64,000 nt of DNA from Cupriavidus sp. U2 (GTDB taxonomy: Bacteria; Pseudomonadota; Gammaproteobacteria; Burkholderiales; Burkholderiaceae). The notes beneath the pieces were generated by a model. That model did not search any database. It had not been told where the DNA came from and saw only the letters and a program-made list of their open reading frames with translations. The position numbers and the translations under genes were made by a program. Where the stretch lies: positions 674,382 to 738,381 of the forward strand of contig NZ_RCOG02000032.1 of the NCBI RefSeq assembly GCF_009663685.2. Reading direction: 5' to 3'. Positions 11,341 through 22,534 of this stretch are shown piece by piece (position 1 is the stretch's first letter; each line of letters opens with the position of its first letter).

Positions 11341-12186
11341 TCAGCTCAGGTCGTTCTGATAATAGTGGCGCGTCGTGACATAAAGCCCACGGCGAACTTC
11401 CACCGGGCGGTCACCGTAGGTGAACGACACACGTTCCACCGACAGCAGCGGCGAACCGGGTGCCACGGACAACAGCTCGGCAGCCGTGTTATCGGCAGCA
11501 ACGGCCCGGATCTTTTCGGTGGCGCGAATCATCCGCGTGCCGAACTCGGCCTCGAAGAGCGCGTACATCGGGCCCTTCCACTCGTTGAGCTTCTCGGCCG
11601 TGAGGCCCTTGAAGTTGGCGCCGAGCAGCCAGATTTCGTCCAGCACCGTGGCTTCGTTGGAAAAGGTCAGCACGCGGCGGATCTGCACAACGCTGTCGCC
11701 GGTGCGAATATCGAGCAGCCGGGCGATTTCGGCCGGCGCGCGCAGCCGCTTGCATTCGAGCACGCGGCTGGCGCCGTAATGGGGTTCACCCTCGTCGGGT
11801 ACCAGGCGGAGGAAGCGGAACTTGACCACATCCTCGTGATGGGTCGTCACAAACGTGCCCTTGCCCTGGCGGCGTGCAACCAGGTTGTCCGCGGCGAGCT
11901 CGTCGATGGCCTTGCGCACCGTGCCCTGGCTGACCTTGTAGCGGGCCGCCAGATCCATCTCGCTCGGGATCATTTCGCCAGGCTTCCACTCGCCGGTCTG
12001 CAGGCTCTGCATGATCAGGGCCTTGATCTGCTGGTAGAGTGGGCTGAACGTTGGGGACGGCGCCGCGGCCGGCGTATTGGCCGATGCGGGCGTGGACGGC
12101 TGCGTCCCGGCACCGCTCTGTGGGGCGCCAGATTCCGGCGCACCATTGGCGGCGGCGGCGAGCGGGGACGTAGGCAGGGAAGACAT
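11341..12186 (-). CDS. GntR-family (HutC/UTRA type) transcriptional regulator
   Basis: A 281-aa DNA-binding regulator. A disordered Ala/Pro/Ser-rich N-terminus of about 45 residues is followed by the winged helix-turn-helix (PLYQQIKALIMQSL ... SQGTVRKAIDELAADNLV, about residues 50-115). A UTRA ligand-binding domain (about 140-275) ends the protein. It lies between the sdh-gltA operon and the divergent mdh, so a role in controlling TCA-cycle genes in response to a metabolite is likely but inferred. A perfect palindrome overlapping its own promoter (12243-12260) suggests autoregulation. Confidence 0.9.
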   Translation of the reverse strand: MSSLPTSPLAAAANGAPESGAPQSGAGTQPSTPASANTPAAAPSPTFSPLYQQIKALIMQSLQTGEWKPGEMIPSEMDLAARYKVSQGTVRKAIDELAADNLVARRQGKGTFVTTHHEDVVKFRFLRLVPDEGEPHYGASRVLECKRLRAPAEIARLLDIRTGDSVVQIRRVLTFSNEATVLDEIWLLGANFKGLTAEKLNEWKGPMYALFEAEFGTRMIRATEKIRAVAADNTAAELLSVAPGSPLLSVERVSFTYGDRPVEVRRGLYVTTRHYYQNDLS

Positions 12187-12235
12187 AGCCCGGATTCAAC
12201 CACAAAAGCGAGAATCGCGTCCAGCGCACTATGAA

Positions 12236-12260
12236 ATGTCTTATGTCTTATATAAGACAT
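12236..12260. promoter_or_regulatory. Operator palindrome of the GntR regulator
   Basis: ATGTCTTATATAAGACAT (12243-12260) is a perfect 18-bp palindrome. A third half-site, ATGTCTTAT, directly precedes it (12236-12244). The palindrome overlaps the -10 box of the regulator gene and lies six bases upstream of the mdh -35 box. Confidence 0.8.
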
Positions 12261-12275
12261 ATGAATTGACATCAA
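12247..12275 (-). promoter_or_regulatory. Promoter of the GntR regulator gene
   Basis: On the minus strand TTGATG (12270-12275), a 17-bp spacer and TATAAG (12247-12252). The -10 box lies inside the operator palindrome. Confidence 0.65.
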
Positions 12276-12294
12276 TGAGGGCTCCCCCTACACT
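12266..12294 (+). promoter_or_regulatory. Promoter of mdh
   Basis: A perfect TTGACA (12266-12271) with a 17-bp spacer and TACACT (12289-12294). It overlaps the divergent regulator promoter. It implies a leader of about 300 bases before mdh (12301-12599), in which I see no gene. Confidence 0.7.
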
Positions 12295-12599
12295 CGCGCA
12301 GGTCCGCGCCACCGCCTCCGCCAGGTCTCTTCCGGGCTACCTGCCCACCTTTTGAAGCCTTACGGATGCGGCGCACCACACAGCAGTAGTAGACTTACGC
12401 CTTGTCGCCCTCGACGCCTGCCCACGGCCCGCGCGCTCCACGTCGCGGCCGCACGGCCGGCCGCGGGCTCCCGGCGGACGCCCGCCTGCCCCGTGGCGAC
12501 ACGCGAACCAGCTTCCGGTGATGCGCCGGCCCGCTCCATACCCTGGATGGCCCGTTGCCACCGACCGGTTACCCCCTCTTTTCGTTTGGAGACTTACTC

Positions 12600-13583
12600 A
12601 TGGCTAAAGCCCCAATGCGCGTCGCAGTCACCGGCGCCGCTGGCCAGATCGGCTATTCCCTGCTGTTCCGCATCGCCAACGGCGACATGCTCGGCAAAGA
12701 CCAGCCGGTCATCCTCCAACTGCTCGACCTCCCGCAAGCCCAGGCCGCCGTCAAGGGCGTGGTGATGGAGCTGGAAGACTGCGCGTTCCCGCTGCTGGCC
12801 GGCGTGGTCATCACCGACGACCCCAAGGTTGCCTTCAAGGACGCCGACGTCGCCCTGCTGGTGGGTGCCCGTCCCCGTAGCAAGGGCATGGAGCGCAAGG
12901 ACCTGCTCGAAGCCAACGCCCAGATCTTCACGGTGCAGGGCAAGGCCCTGGACGAAGTGGCGAGCCGTGACGTCAAGGTGCTGGTGGTCGGCAACCCGGC
13001 CAACACCAACGCCTACATCGCCATGAAGTCGGCGCCGAACCTGAAGCGCGAGAACTTCACGGCCATGCTGCGCCTGGACCACAACCGCGCCCTGTCGCAA
13101 ATCGCCGCCAAGACCGGCAAGCCGGTGTCGTCGATCGAGAAGATGTTCGTCTGGGGCAACCACAGCCCGACGATGTACGCCGACTACCGCTACGCCACCG
13201 TCGACGGCAAGAGCGTCAAGGACCTGATCAACGATCCGGTGTGGAACAACGACGTGTTCCTGCCGACCGTGGGCAAGCGCGGCGCCGCCATCATCGAGGC
13301 CCGTGGCCTGTCGTCGGCTGCCTCGGCCGCCAACGCCGCCATCGACCACGTGCACGACTGGGTGCTGGGCTCGAACGGCAAGGTCGTCACGATGGGCATC
13401 CCGTCGAACGGCGAATACGGCATTCCGAAGGACGTCATGTTCGGCTACCCGGTGACCACGGCCAACGGCAAGTACGAAATCGTGCAAGGCCTGGAAATCG
13501 ACGCCTACAGCCAGGAAAAGATCAACATCACGCTCAAGGAACTGGAAGAAGAGCGTGCCGGCGTGCAGCATCTGCTGGGCTGA
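12600..13583 (+). CDS. mdh: Malate dehydrogenase (NAD-dependent)
   Basis: A 327-aa cytoplasmic enzyme that interconverts malate and oxaloacetate. The NAD-binding [19 protein letters not shown] motif is at the N-terminus. Substrate arginines are in [15 protein letters not shown], and the catalytic histidine is in WGNHSPTMY. The start (MAKAPMRV) follows a GGAG-type site, while the open frame's earlier ATG lacks the family alignment. It belongs to the LDH-like MDH group typical of Burkholderiales. It is transcribed away from the GntR gene. Confidence 0.97.
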   Translation: MAKAPMRVAVTGAAGQIGYSLLFRIANGDMLGKDQPVILQLLDLPQAQAAVKGVVMELEDCAFPLLAGVVITDDPKVAFKDADVALLVGARPRSKGMERKDLLEANAQIFTVQGKALDEVASRDVKVLVVGNPANTNAYIAMKSAPNLKRENFTAMLRLDHNRALSQIAAKTGKPVSSIEKMFVWGNHSPTMYADYRYATVDGKSVKDLINDPVWNNDVFLPTVGKRGAAIIEARGLSSAASAANAAIDHVHDWVLGSNGKVVTMGIPSNGEYGIPKDVMFGYPVTTANGKYEIVQGLEIDAYSQEKINITLKELEEERAGVQHLLG

Positions 13584-13608
13584 TCTTCTCCAGAGCCTCC
13601 CGCTCATG

Positions 13609-13656
13609 AAACCGGGGTCCGCATCGATCTGAAAATCGGCGCGGACCCCGGTTTTT
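13609..13656 (+). terminator. Rho-independent terminator of mdh
   Basis: AACCGGGGTCCGC pairs with GCGGACCCCGGTT across a loop of about 18 nt and is followed by a short T run. It ends 26 bases or more after the mdh stop codon. Confidence 0.88.
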
Positions 13657-13712
13657 CATTTGGGCAGCCGTTTTGTCTTCACAATACCCCCCCGCTCCAT
13701 ACGTATATCAAC

Positions 13713-14693
13713 GTGCATCCATCCGAGGTCTTGTTCCAGGGCGAAGCCATTCCGGTGCAGCTGCCGGTCTGCGACCACTATGCGGGCAGCGAAAAGCTCA
13801 TGCGCAAATCGCTTGCCCTGCAGCAGGCGCTTGGCCCCGTGTTCGACATTACGTTCGATTGCGAGGACGGCGCCGCCGTCGGGCTGGAGCGCGAGCACGC
13901 CCTGCTCTGCGCACAGCTGGTCAATAGCGCGGAGAACGTGCACAACCGCGTGGGCGTGCGCATCCACGACCCGGCGCACCCGGGCTGGCGCGAAGACGTG
14001 GATATCCTGGTGGGCGCCGCCGGCGCGCGCCTGGCCTATGTGGTGGTGCCCAAGGTCACCGACGTGGTCGAAGTGGCACGCGTGACCGACCACGTGAACC
14101 AGGTGGCCCGCGCGGCCGGTATCGCCCGCCACATTCCGATTCATGTGCTCATTGAGACACATTCAGCACTGGAACAGGCCTTCGACATTGCATCGCTGGT
14201 CCAGGTGGAATGCCTGAGCTTCGGGCTGATGGATTTCGTCTCGGCGCACCACGGCGCCATTCCGGGCGACGCGATGCGATCGCCGGGGCAGTTCGAACAT
14301 CCGCTGATCCGGCGCGCCATGCTGGAGATCTCTGCCGCCTGCCACCGCCACGGCAAGGTGCCGTCGCACAACGTCAGCACCGACGTGCAGCAGCCGGAGC
14401 GCGCCGGCGACGACGCGCTGCGTGCCCGCGCCGAATTCGGCTACCTGCGCAAGTGGAGCATTCACCCCGGCCAGATCGCGCCGATCGTGGCTGCGTTCCG
14501 GCCCAGCGACCGCGAGATCGGGGCGGCCAGCCAGATCCTGCTGGCCGCGCATGAGAACAACTGGGCACCGATCCGCCACGACGGGCAGTTGCACGACCGC
14601 GCCAGCTACCGCTACTACTGGTCACTGTTGCAGCGGGCCCACGCCACGGGCACGCGACTGCCGCCGCCCGTGAGCGATCTGTTCTTTGATTGA
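13713..14693 (+). CDS. HpcH/HpaI aldolase/citrate lyase beta-like protein (CitE-like CoA-ester lyase)
   Basis: A 326-aa TIM-barrel protein of the CitE/malyl-CoA lyase superfamily. The metal and CoA region shows FDITFDCEDGAAVG, and IPIHVLIETHSAL and the C-terminal KWSIHPGQIAPI segment are typical. Translation starts at GTG 13713. The genome shows no citF or citD partner here, so it is unlikely to be part of a true citrate lyase. Malyl-CoA or citramalyl-CoA lyase or thioesterase activity is more likely. Its place between mdh and acnA fits a TCA or glyoxylate side role. Confidence 0.85.
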   Translation: MHPSEVLFQGEAIPVQLPVCDHYAGSEKLMRKSLALQQALGPVFDITFDCEDGAAVGLEREHALLCAQLVNSAENVHNRVGVRIHDPAHPGWREDVDILVGAAGARLAYVVVPKVTDVVEVARVTDHVNQVARAAGIARHIPIHVLIETHSALEQAFDIASLVQVECLSFGLMDFVSAHHGAIPGDAMRSPGQFEHPLIRRAMLEISAACHRHGKVPSHNVSTDVQQPERAGDDALRARAEFGYLRKWSIHPGQIAPIVAAFRPSDREIGAASQILLAAHENNWAPIRHDGQLHDRASYRYYWSLLQRAHATGTRLPPPVSDLFFD

Positions 14694-14930
14694 GCGCAAC
14701 ACCACGCGATCACACACGAAAACTGCTCATTTCCGCCTGCAAGTGGCCGATGACAAACCATCCGCGTGCGATTGTGTAACCAATGTCCGACGGGCTTCGC
14801 CCCGTCAGACAAATCGTAGAGAATAGCGGCGGAAAGTTGCCGGGGCGCCGCGTGACACTGCGTGGCGCCCCCCGGACTGTTCACCACAACGAGCCCCTTT
14901 GACTACCCAAGCAATCCGGAAGGAACCCAC

Positions 14931-15482
14931 ATGAAACAACTCGTGCTGGCAGCCTGCATTGGCGCCCTGACCCTGACCACCGGCGCCGCAATGGCCCAGG
15001 AACCGGCCAAGAAGCCGGCCGCCACCAAGAAGGCGCCCGCCAAGAAGTCGACGAAGGCCGCTGCCGCCGCACCCGCCGCCGTGCAGCCCACGGGCGAAAA
15101 GTGGCAGTGCGAACTGGGCCATGCCATCTGGATCAGCGGCAACATGCAGCGCGATGAAGTGATCACCGTGCATTGGGACGGCCGCAACTACCGCCTGCCG
15201 CGCCAGAGCACCGTCACCGGCGCCGATCGCTACTTCGATCAGGCCTCGGGTCTGGATCTGGTCGTGATCCCGAGCAAGGCCATGCTGTTCAACAAGAACC
15301 TGGGCCAGCGCCTGGCCGACGAATGCCAGAACGCCGACATGCAGGCCGGCGGCGCAGCCCCGACGCAGGCCGGCGCACTGCGCGCCCCGGTGTCCACGCC
15401 GCTGCTGATGGCGCCGGCCCAACCGGCTGCCCAGCCGGCCGACGCCGCCCAGCCTGCTGCACAAGCCGCGCCGAAGCAGTAA
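14931..15482 (+). CDS. Secreted MliC-like protein with Ala/Pro/Lys-rich linkers
   Basis: A 183-aa exported protein. A good site (GGAAGGA) precedes ATG 14931, and a Sec signal peptide of about 22 residues ends in AMAQ. A Lys/Ala/Pro linker (residues about 23-50) follows. The compact domain (about 55-125: KWQCELGHAIWI ... VHWDGRNYRL ... GADRYFD ... LVVIPSKAMLF ... C) has the spacing of the MliC lysozyme-inhibitor fold, including the two cysteines. An Ala/Gln/Pro tail ends it. Function as a lysozyme inhibitor is an inference from weak similarity, and the protein could simply be a structural relative. Confidence 0.75.
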   Translation: MKQLVLAACIGALTLTTGAAMAQEPAKKPAATKKAPAKKSTKAAAAAPAAVQPTGEKWQCELGHAIWISGNMQRDEVITVHWDGRNYRLPRQSTVTGADRYFDQASGLDLVVIPSKAMLFNKNLGQRLADECQNADMQAGGAAPTQAGALRAPVSTPLLMAPAQPAAQPADAAQPAAQAAPKQ

Positions 15483-15500
15483 AGTCTCACCTTGCCTTAC

Positions 15501-15532
15501 CCTGCGCGGCGCCGCTCTGGCGCCGCGCGGGT
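15501..15532 (+). terminator. GC-rich hairpin after the MliC-like gene
   Basis: GCGCGGCGCC pairs with GGCGCCGCGC over a 5-nt loop. There is no T run, so it is a possible factor-dependent terminator or RNA-stabilising hairpin between this gene and acnA. Confidence 0.55.
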
Positions 15533-15683
15533 ATCAGCTGCACTGAATCGTTGTAACGGTGCGCGTCCGGGTCCTTGCCGGCCGCGCCGCATGCATGGCG
15601 GCGGAACCCTTCCGCGCACCGGGGTCTGAAGAATAAGCATCCACAAGCAGAGTCCCGCGTCATCCCTCGATTGGAGTCAGGCA

Positions 15684-18389
<2,706 letters not shown>

Positions 18390-18417
18390 CCTGCGCTGCC
18401 GGCGCCGCCGGCGGCCC

Positions 18418-18456
18418 GAACCGCCGCTTCCGCTCACGCGGGGCGGCGGTTTTTTG
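18418..18456 (+). terminator. Rho-independent terminator of acnA
   Basis: AACCGCCGC pairs with GCGGCGGTT and is followed by TTTTTG. It lies about 30 bases after the acnA stop codon. Confidence 0.88.
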
Positions 18457-18619
18457 TTGTCCGGCAGCTCCGGGGATGTCGCGGGGAAAGTCGTGGGCAA
18501 GGGGGCGGGGCTTTGGGGTAATCCCCACCCCGGCGCGTAAGTTCCGCGCAAGCCTGCGCTGCCAGACTGGTCGGCATGCCTTGCGGCGTAACCTATACCT
18601 ACAGACTCGGAGACAACAG

Positions 18620-18754
18620 ATGGTCAAGATCCTGATCGCATTCGTCGTCATTGCCGGCGCGGCCCTGTACCTGCTGACCAAGGGCGGCGGCGACGTGTCG
18701 ATGGGCGGCGAATCGCACAGCACCGAATCGCACGCGCCGGCCGCGCAGAAGTAA
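18620..18754 (+). CDS. Small single-span membrane protein (44 aa)
   Basis: A 44-aa frame with a GGAG site nine bases before the ATG. It has one N-terminal hydrophobic helix (VKILIAFVVIAGAALYLL) and a Gly/Ser/His-rich tail ending APAAQK. It stands alone between the acnA terminator and the DUF2863 gene. I do not recognise a function. The signal-anchor character and good start site support a real gene. Confidence 0.65.
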   Translation: MVKILIAFVVIAGAALYLLTKGGGDVSMGGESHSTESHAPAAQK

Positions 18755-18840
18755 GCGGCCAAACAAGGGTTCGCGACAACTGCGGCTGTCAACGCAGCGG
18801 GTAGAATACCGTTTTACGAAAAAACGGACGCTTTCTATCT

Positions 18841-20043
18841 ATGGCAGGTTTTCGCCCCAAGTCTTCTACCCGACTCTCGCCCGACGCCGAGCGACTGGTG
18901 GCCGATGCACTGGCCCTGGACGCCTCGGGCAGCCGCATGGAGGACGGATACTGGGAGCGGCGGCTGTCCCAGCGGCTCTATCGCCTGCTGAAGAACGGCA
19001 GCCAGACCGCCCTCGACGCGGCGCTCGAACACCTGTTCAAGCACAATGCCGACGCGTCCGACGTGCTGGCCGAACAGGCCGAGACGCTGGCCGAATCGGC
19101 AACGATCGAGATCGACGGCGTCAAGCATGACGCCCTGCTGATCGCCGCCCCGATCCTGGCCCATACGCGCTATGCCATCCCGTCCGGCGCGCTGAAGCCC
19201 GAACTGGCGCAGACGCTGGCGGTACACCTGCAGGCGCACGTGCTGGCCACCAGTACCAAGGTGGCCCTGTCGCCTTACCTCTACAGCATCGACCAGCTGC
19301 CGCGCAGCCATAGCGACACGTTCGCGCTGACGCACAAGCTGGCGTCGGCCGCGCTGGCCGGATCGATGCCCAAGGTGGACCTGAAGGACCTGCCCGAGAC
19401 CGCCCCGATACTGGCCGATCCGCGCTACCTGCTGGCCGTGGTGGTGGCACCGCACGAAGGCGCGCTGTTCCGCTGGCAGGAAGACGCCAAGGAGCACCAC
19501 GCCGAGCGTTCGGTCTGCCTGGAGCAATGGCGCAACCAGGTGCAGCCGACCGTGGCCGTGCTGCTGCCGGGCTGCGAGTTCGAACTGCTGCTGCCCGACG
19601 CCTTCTTCCTGTCGTGCCGGGAATCGGACAAGAGCATCCGTCCGCTGACCGTGCGCGCCGCCGTCAACTACCTGTGCGGCACGCTCGACATTCCGGCCGG
19701 CCAGCTGGCCGCCGTGGTGGCCGGCTTTGGCGAGGAAGTGGTCGAGGAATACCGCGTGGGCTTCACGATGCGCGGCGAGAAGGACGTGATCTACGGCATT
19801 GTCTGGCCGGTGTACGGCCGGGAGTCTGGCGAGATCGACGCCGAGGAGAAAGGCAACCCGGTCGAGCAGATCTGCGAGGAATTGCGCAACGCCGGCGTCG
19901 AAGACATCTTCCGCCATGCCGCGCTGTTCGATCCGGAATACTGCGAGGATTGCGGTACGCCGCTCTATGCGGACCGTTCCGGCGAAATCGTCCACGCCGA
20001 ACTGCCGGAGGATGCCCCGACCCAGCAGCCGCTGTTCCACTAA
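18841..20043 (+). CDS. DUF2863 family protein
   Basis: A 400-aa protein of a family largely confined to Burkholderiales and without known function. It is soluble, with no signal peptide. The C-terminal part carries a CEDCGTPLYAD segment (two close cysteines in CxxC spacing) that could bind metal. There is no clear ribosome-binding site before the ATG. It is monocistronic and shares a bidirectional terminator with the convergent methyltransferase gene. Confidence 0.85.
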   Translation: MAGFRPKSSTRLSPDAERLVADALALDASGSRMEDGYWERRLSQRLYRLLKNGSQTALDAALEHLFKHNADASDVLAEQAETLAESATIEIDGVKHDALLIAAPILAHTRYAIPSGALKPELAQTLAVHLQAHVLATSTKVALSPYLYSIDQLPRSHSDTFALTHKLASAALAGSMPKVDLKDLPETAPILADPRYLLAVVVAPHEGALFRWQEDAKEHHAERSVCLEQWRNQVQPTVAVLLPGCEFELLLPDAFFLSCRESDKSIRPLTVRAAVNYLCGTLDIPAGQLAAVVAGFGEEVVEEYRVGFTMRGEKDVIYGIVWPVYGRESGEIDAEEKGNPVEQICEELRNAGVEDIFRHAALFDPEYCEDCGTPLYADRSGEIVHAELPEDAPTQQPLFH

Positions 20044-20057
20044 GGCATCGCACTTCC

Positions 20058-20092
20058 ATGAAAAAACCCGCCAGTCACGGCGGGTTTTTTCA
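20058..20092. terminator. Bidirectional Rho-independent terminator
   Basis: AAAAAACCCGCC, the loop AGTCAC and GGCGGGTTTTTT form a perfect stem with A and T runs on both sides. It serves the converging DUF2863 and methyltransferase genes, and the stop codon of the latter overlaps its edge. Confidence 0.92.
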
Positions 20093-20761
20093 TGCCGGCC
20101 GCACGCTGGTGCAGCGCCAGAGCCCATGCCCGGACGCACCATACTTTCGCTCGAACGGCGTCATCGGGGTTTCCGGCTGCCAGGCTTCAGTCTGTGCCGG
20201 ACGTCCGACCAGCGTCAGCGCCGCCGCGAATTCGTCGATATAGATCTTCCAGTTGCTGCGGCACTCCAGGTAGTCGCCGCAGGCGGCCAGCGCGGGAAAC
20301 ACCGCGTGCCCCTGCCAGCGCCGGCCCAGGTGGCCAATCTTCGGCCACGGGTTCGGATACAGCACATAGTGCCGCACCACATGCACCCCGCCCTGCTGCA
20401 GCAGGCGCCAGAAATCGACCAGATCGGCGCGCGCCCAGTGATAATTCACCGGCATCTCGGCATCCCACCAGTCCTTCCCTGCGGTTAATCGCTTTTCCGA
20501 CTGATCGATGCCGATCACGTAGTGGTCGGGAAACGCCGTGGCCAGCCGCAGCGTGCTCTCGCCGATGCCGCAGCCGGCATCGATGATCAGCGGCTTGCCG
20601 CCGGCATGCTGCCAGGCTTCCATGGCCGCATCAAACGCCTGTTGGCTCGGTGCGCCGATGGGCTTGCGGAACGGCTCGGCCAGATGACGCTGGACGCGCG
20701 CCGCCAGATGCTCGTGAATATCGGTCTGCGCCGACGAAATGGTGCGGGAATTGGCAAACAT
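20090..20761 (-). CDS. TrmB-like SAM-dependent methyltransferase
   Basis: A 223-aa Rossmann-fold methyltransferase. The SAM-binding loop is IIDAGCGIGESTLRLA (about residues 55-70), and YPNPWPKIGHLGRRWQGH is the diagnostic TrmB (tRNA m7G46) motif region. It is shorter and more divergent than a typical housekeeping TrmB, so it may be the TrmB-like paralogue often seen in Burkholderiales rather than the main enzyme. The start at 20761 is the only internal ATG upstream of the conserved region, with no obvious ribosome-binding site. Confidence 0.78.
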   Translation of the reverse strand: MFANSRTISSAQTDIHEHLAARVQRHLAEPFRKPIGAPSQQAFDAAMEAWQHAGGKPLIIDAGCGIGESTLRLATAFPDHYVIGIDQSEKRLTAGKDWWDAEMPVNYHWARADLVDFWRLLQQGGVHVVRHYVLYPNPWPKIGHLGRRWQGHAVFPALAACGDYLECRSNWKIYIDEFAAALTLVGRPAQTEAWQPETPMTPFERKYGASGHGLWRCTSVRPA

Positions 20762-20884
20762 GGGCGCGATTGTACCGGCGCCCTGCCCCGCCCGGCATCC
20801 GCGCCGCACCCGTCGCGGAGGTGTCGGACATGGAAGTACATTTGACGGCACAATAGCGGCCAACACCGTACGAGGAGCCCACTC

Positions 20885-22471
20885 ATGATCCGCCGCACGC
20901 TGCTGCAAGCATCCCTATCGATGGCGCTGAGCGCCGCCGCGCTGACGCTGATCCCCGTCCACGCCGCTCACGCGGAAGACCTGCGTATCGGCCTGGCCGC
21001 CGACGTCACGTCGATGGACCCCCACTGGAACAACGCGGGCCCCAACAACGCCATTGCGCTCCACATCTTCGAGTCGCTGGTGTTCATGGACAAGAACGCC
21101 CGCTACATTCCCGGCCTGGCGTTGTCCTGGAAGCCGGTCAACGCCATCACCTGGGAAATCAAGCTGCGTCCCAACGTGAAGTGGCACGACGGTTCGCCGT
21201 TCACGAGCGAAGACGTCAAGGCGTCGCTGGAACGCCCGGAGAAGCTGACCAACGCCCCGGGCTCGTTCACCAGCTACACCAAGCCGATCGCCCGCATCGA
21301 CACGCCCGACGCGCTGACGGTGCGCCTGACGATGAATGTGCCGAATTACGCCAATCTGGCCAACGATCTGAACAGCGTGCCCATCATGCCGAAGAAGATC
21401 GCGGCGGACCTGAGCCAGGCCGATTTCGACTCGGGCAAGGCCATGATCGGCACCGGGCCGTACAAGTTCGTGCGCTTCGCGCGAGGCCAGGAAATCGTGA
21501 TGCAGCGCAACCCCGACTACTGGGGCCCGAAGCCGGAATTCGACCGCGCCATCTTCCGCATCCTGACCGACAACGGCGCGCGCACCGCCGCGCTGCTGGC
21601 GGGCGATGTCGATGTCATCGAGAGCATTCCGGCCGCGGACGTCGCCAAACTTAAGCAAAATCCGAAGTTCAAGATCGAGCAGACCACGTCGTGGCGCACC
21701 ATCTTCTGGCAGATGGACCAGTCCCGCGACAACCCGCCGTTCGTCACCGACAAGGCCGGCAAGCCGCTGGGCAAGAACCCGTTCAAGGATGTCCGTGTGC
21801 GCGCCGCGATCAGCAAGGCGCTGAACCGCGATGCCATCGTCAGCCGCATCATGGAAGGCCTGGCGGTGCCGGCGTCGTCGATCGTCTCGCCGCAGATCTT
21901 CGGCCATCCGGGCACGAAGCCCGACGCCTATGACGTGGAAGGCGCGAAGAAGCTGCTGGCCCAGGCCGGCTATCCGGACGGCTTTGCGCTGACGCTGCAC
22001 GCCACCAACAATCGCTACCTGAACGACGCCCAGGTGGCGCAGGCCACCGCCGGCATGCTGACGCGCATCGGCATCCAGACCAAGGTCGAAACGCTGCCCG
22101 TGGCCGCCTACTTCACGCGCGCCCGCCAGGGGGATTTTGCGTTCGAGATGCTGGGCTGGGGCTCGGCCGCCGCCGACGTCGCGCTACGCTCGATCACCGG
22201 CACGCCAAACCCGAAGACCGGCTATGGCACGTGGAACTGGGGCAAGTACAGCAATCCGAAGCTGGATCAGTTGATCGAGAAATCGCTGACCACGGTGTCG
22301 AGTGACAAGGACCGCGAGCAGAACGCCCGCACGGCCGCGAAATTCGCGCTGGAAGACCACGCCATCATCCCGTCGCACAGCCAGCTGGCGATGTGGGCCA
22401 TGCGCAAGGGCCTGAAGTACGAGGCGCGCACCGACGAATGGTCGCTGGCCCAGTTCTTCCACAAGGAGTGA
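20885..22471 (+). CDS. Peptide/nickel-type ABC transporter substrate-binding protein (SBP family 5)
   Basis: A 528-aa periplasmic solute-binding protein. GGAG precedes the ATG, and a Sec signal peptide of about 30 residues ends HAAHA. The mature protein has the family 5 features LRIGLAADVTSMDPHWNN, KWHDGSPFTSEDVKASLE and GTGPYKFVRFARGQEI. No permease or ATPase genes are adjacent, so it is an orphan that may serve a transporter elsewhere. The substrate (oligopeptide, glutathione or other) cannot be told from the sequence. Confidence 0.9.
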   Translation: MIRRTLLQASLSMALSAAALTLIPVHAAHAEDLRIGLAADVTSMDPHWNNAGPNNAIALHIFESLVFMDKNARYIPGLALSWKPVNAITWEIKLRPNVKWHDGSPFTSEDVKASLERPEKLTNAPGSFTSYTKPIARIDTPDALTVRLTMNVPNYANLANDLNSVPIMPKKIAADLSQADFDSGKAMIGTGPYKFVRFARGQEIVMQRNPDYWGPKPEFDRAIFRILTDNGARTAALLAGDVDVIESIPAADVAKLKQNPKFKIEQTTSWRTIFWQMDQSRDNPPFVTDKAGKPLGKNPFKDVRVRAAISKALNRDAIVSRIMEGLAVPASSIVSPQIFGHPGTKPDAYDVEGAKKLLAQAGYPDGFALTLHATNNRYLNDAQVAQATAGMLTRIGIQTKVETLPVAAYFTRARQGDFAFEMLGWGSAAADVALRSITGTPNPKTGYGTWNWGKYSNPKLDQLIEKSLTTVSSDKDREQNARTAAKFALEDHAIIPSHSQLAMWAMRKGLKYEARTDEWSLAQFFHKE

Positions 22472-22495
22472 GAGATCTGGCTGCCGACTGTTTGC

Positions 22496-22528
22496 GCTCC
22501 CCGCTCCCGCCCGGCGGGAGCGGGGAGC
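22496..22528. repeat. Perfect 16-bp palindrome related to the REP-like family
   Basis: GCTCCCCGCTCCCGCC pairs with GGCGGGAGCGGGGAGC with a single-base loop. It lies between convergent genes (20885-22471 and 22535-23449) and may act as a transcription barrier for both. The sequence is a variant of the CCCTCTCCCGC family. Confidence 0.75.
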
Positions 22529-22534
22529 CTTCCC

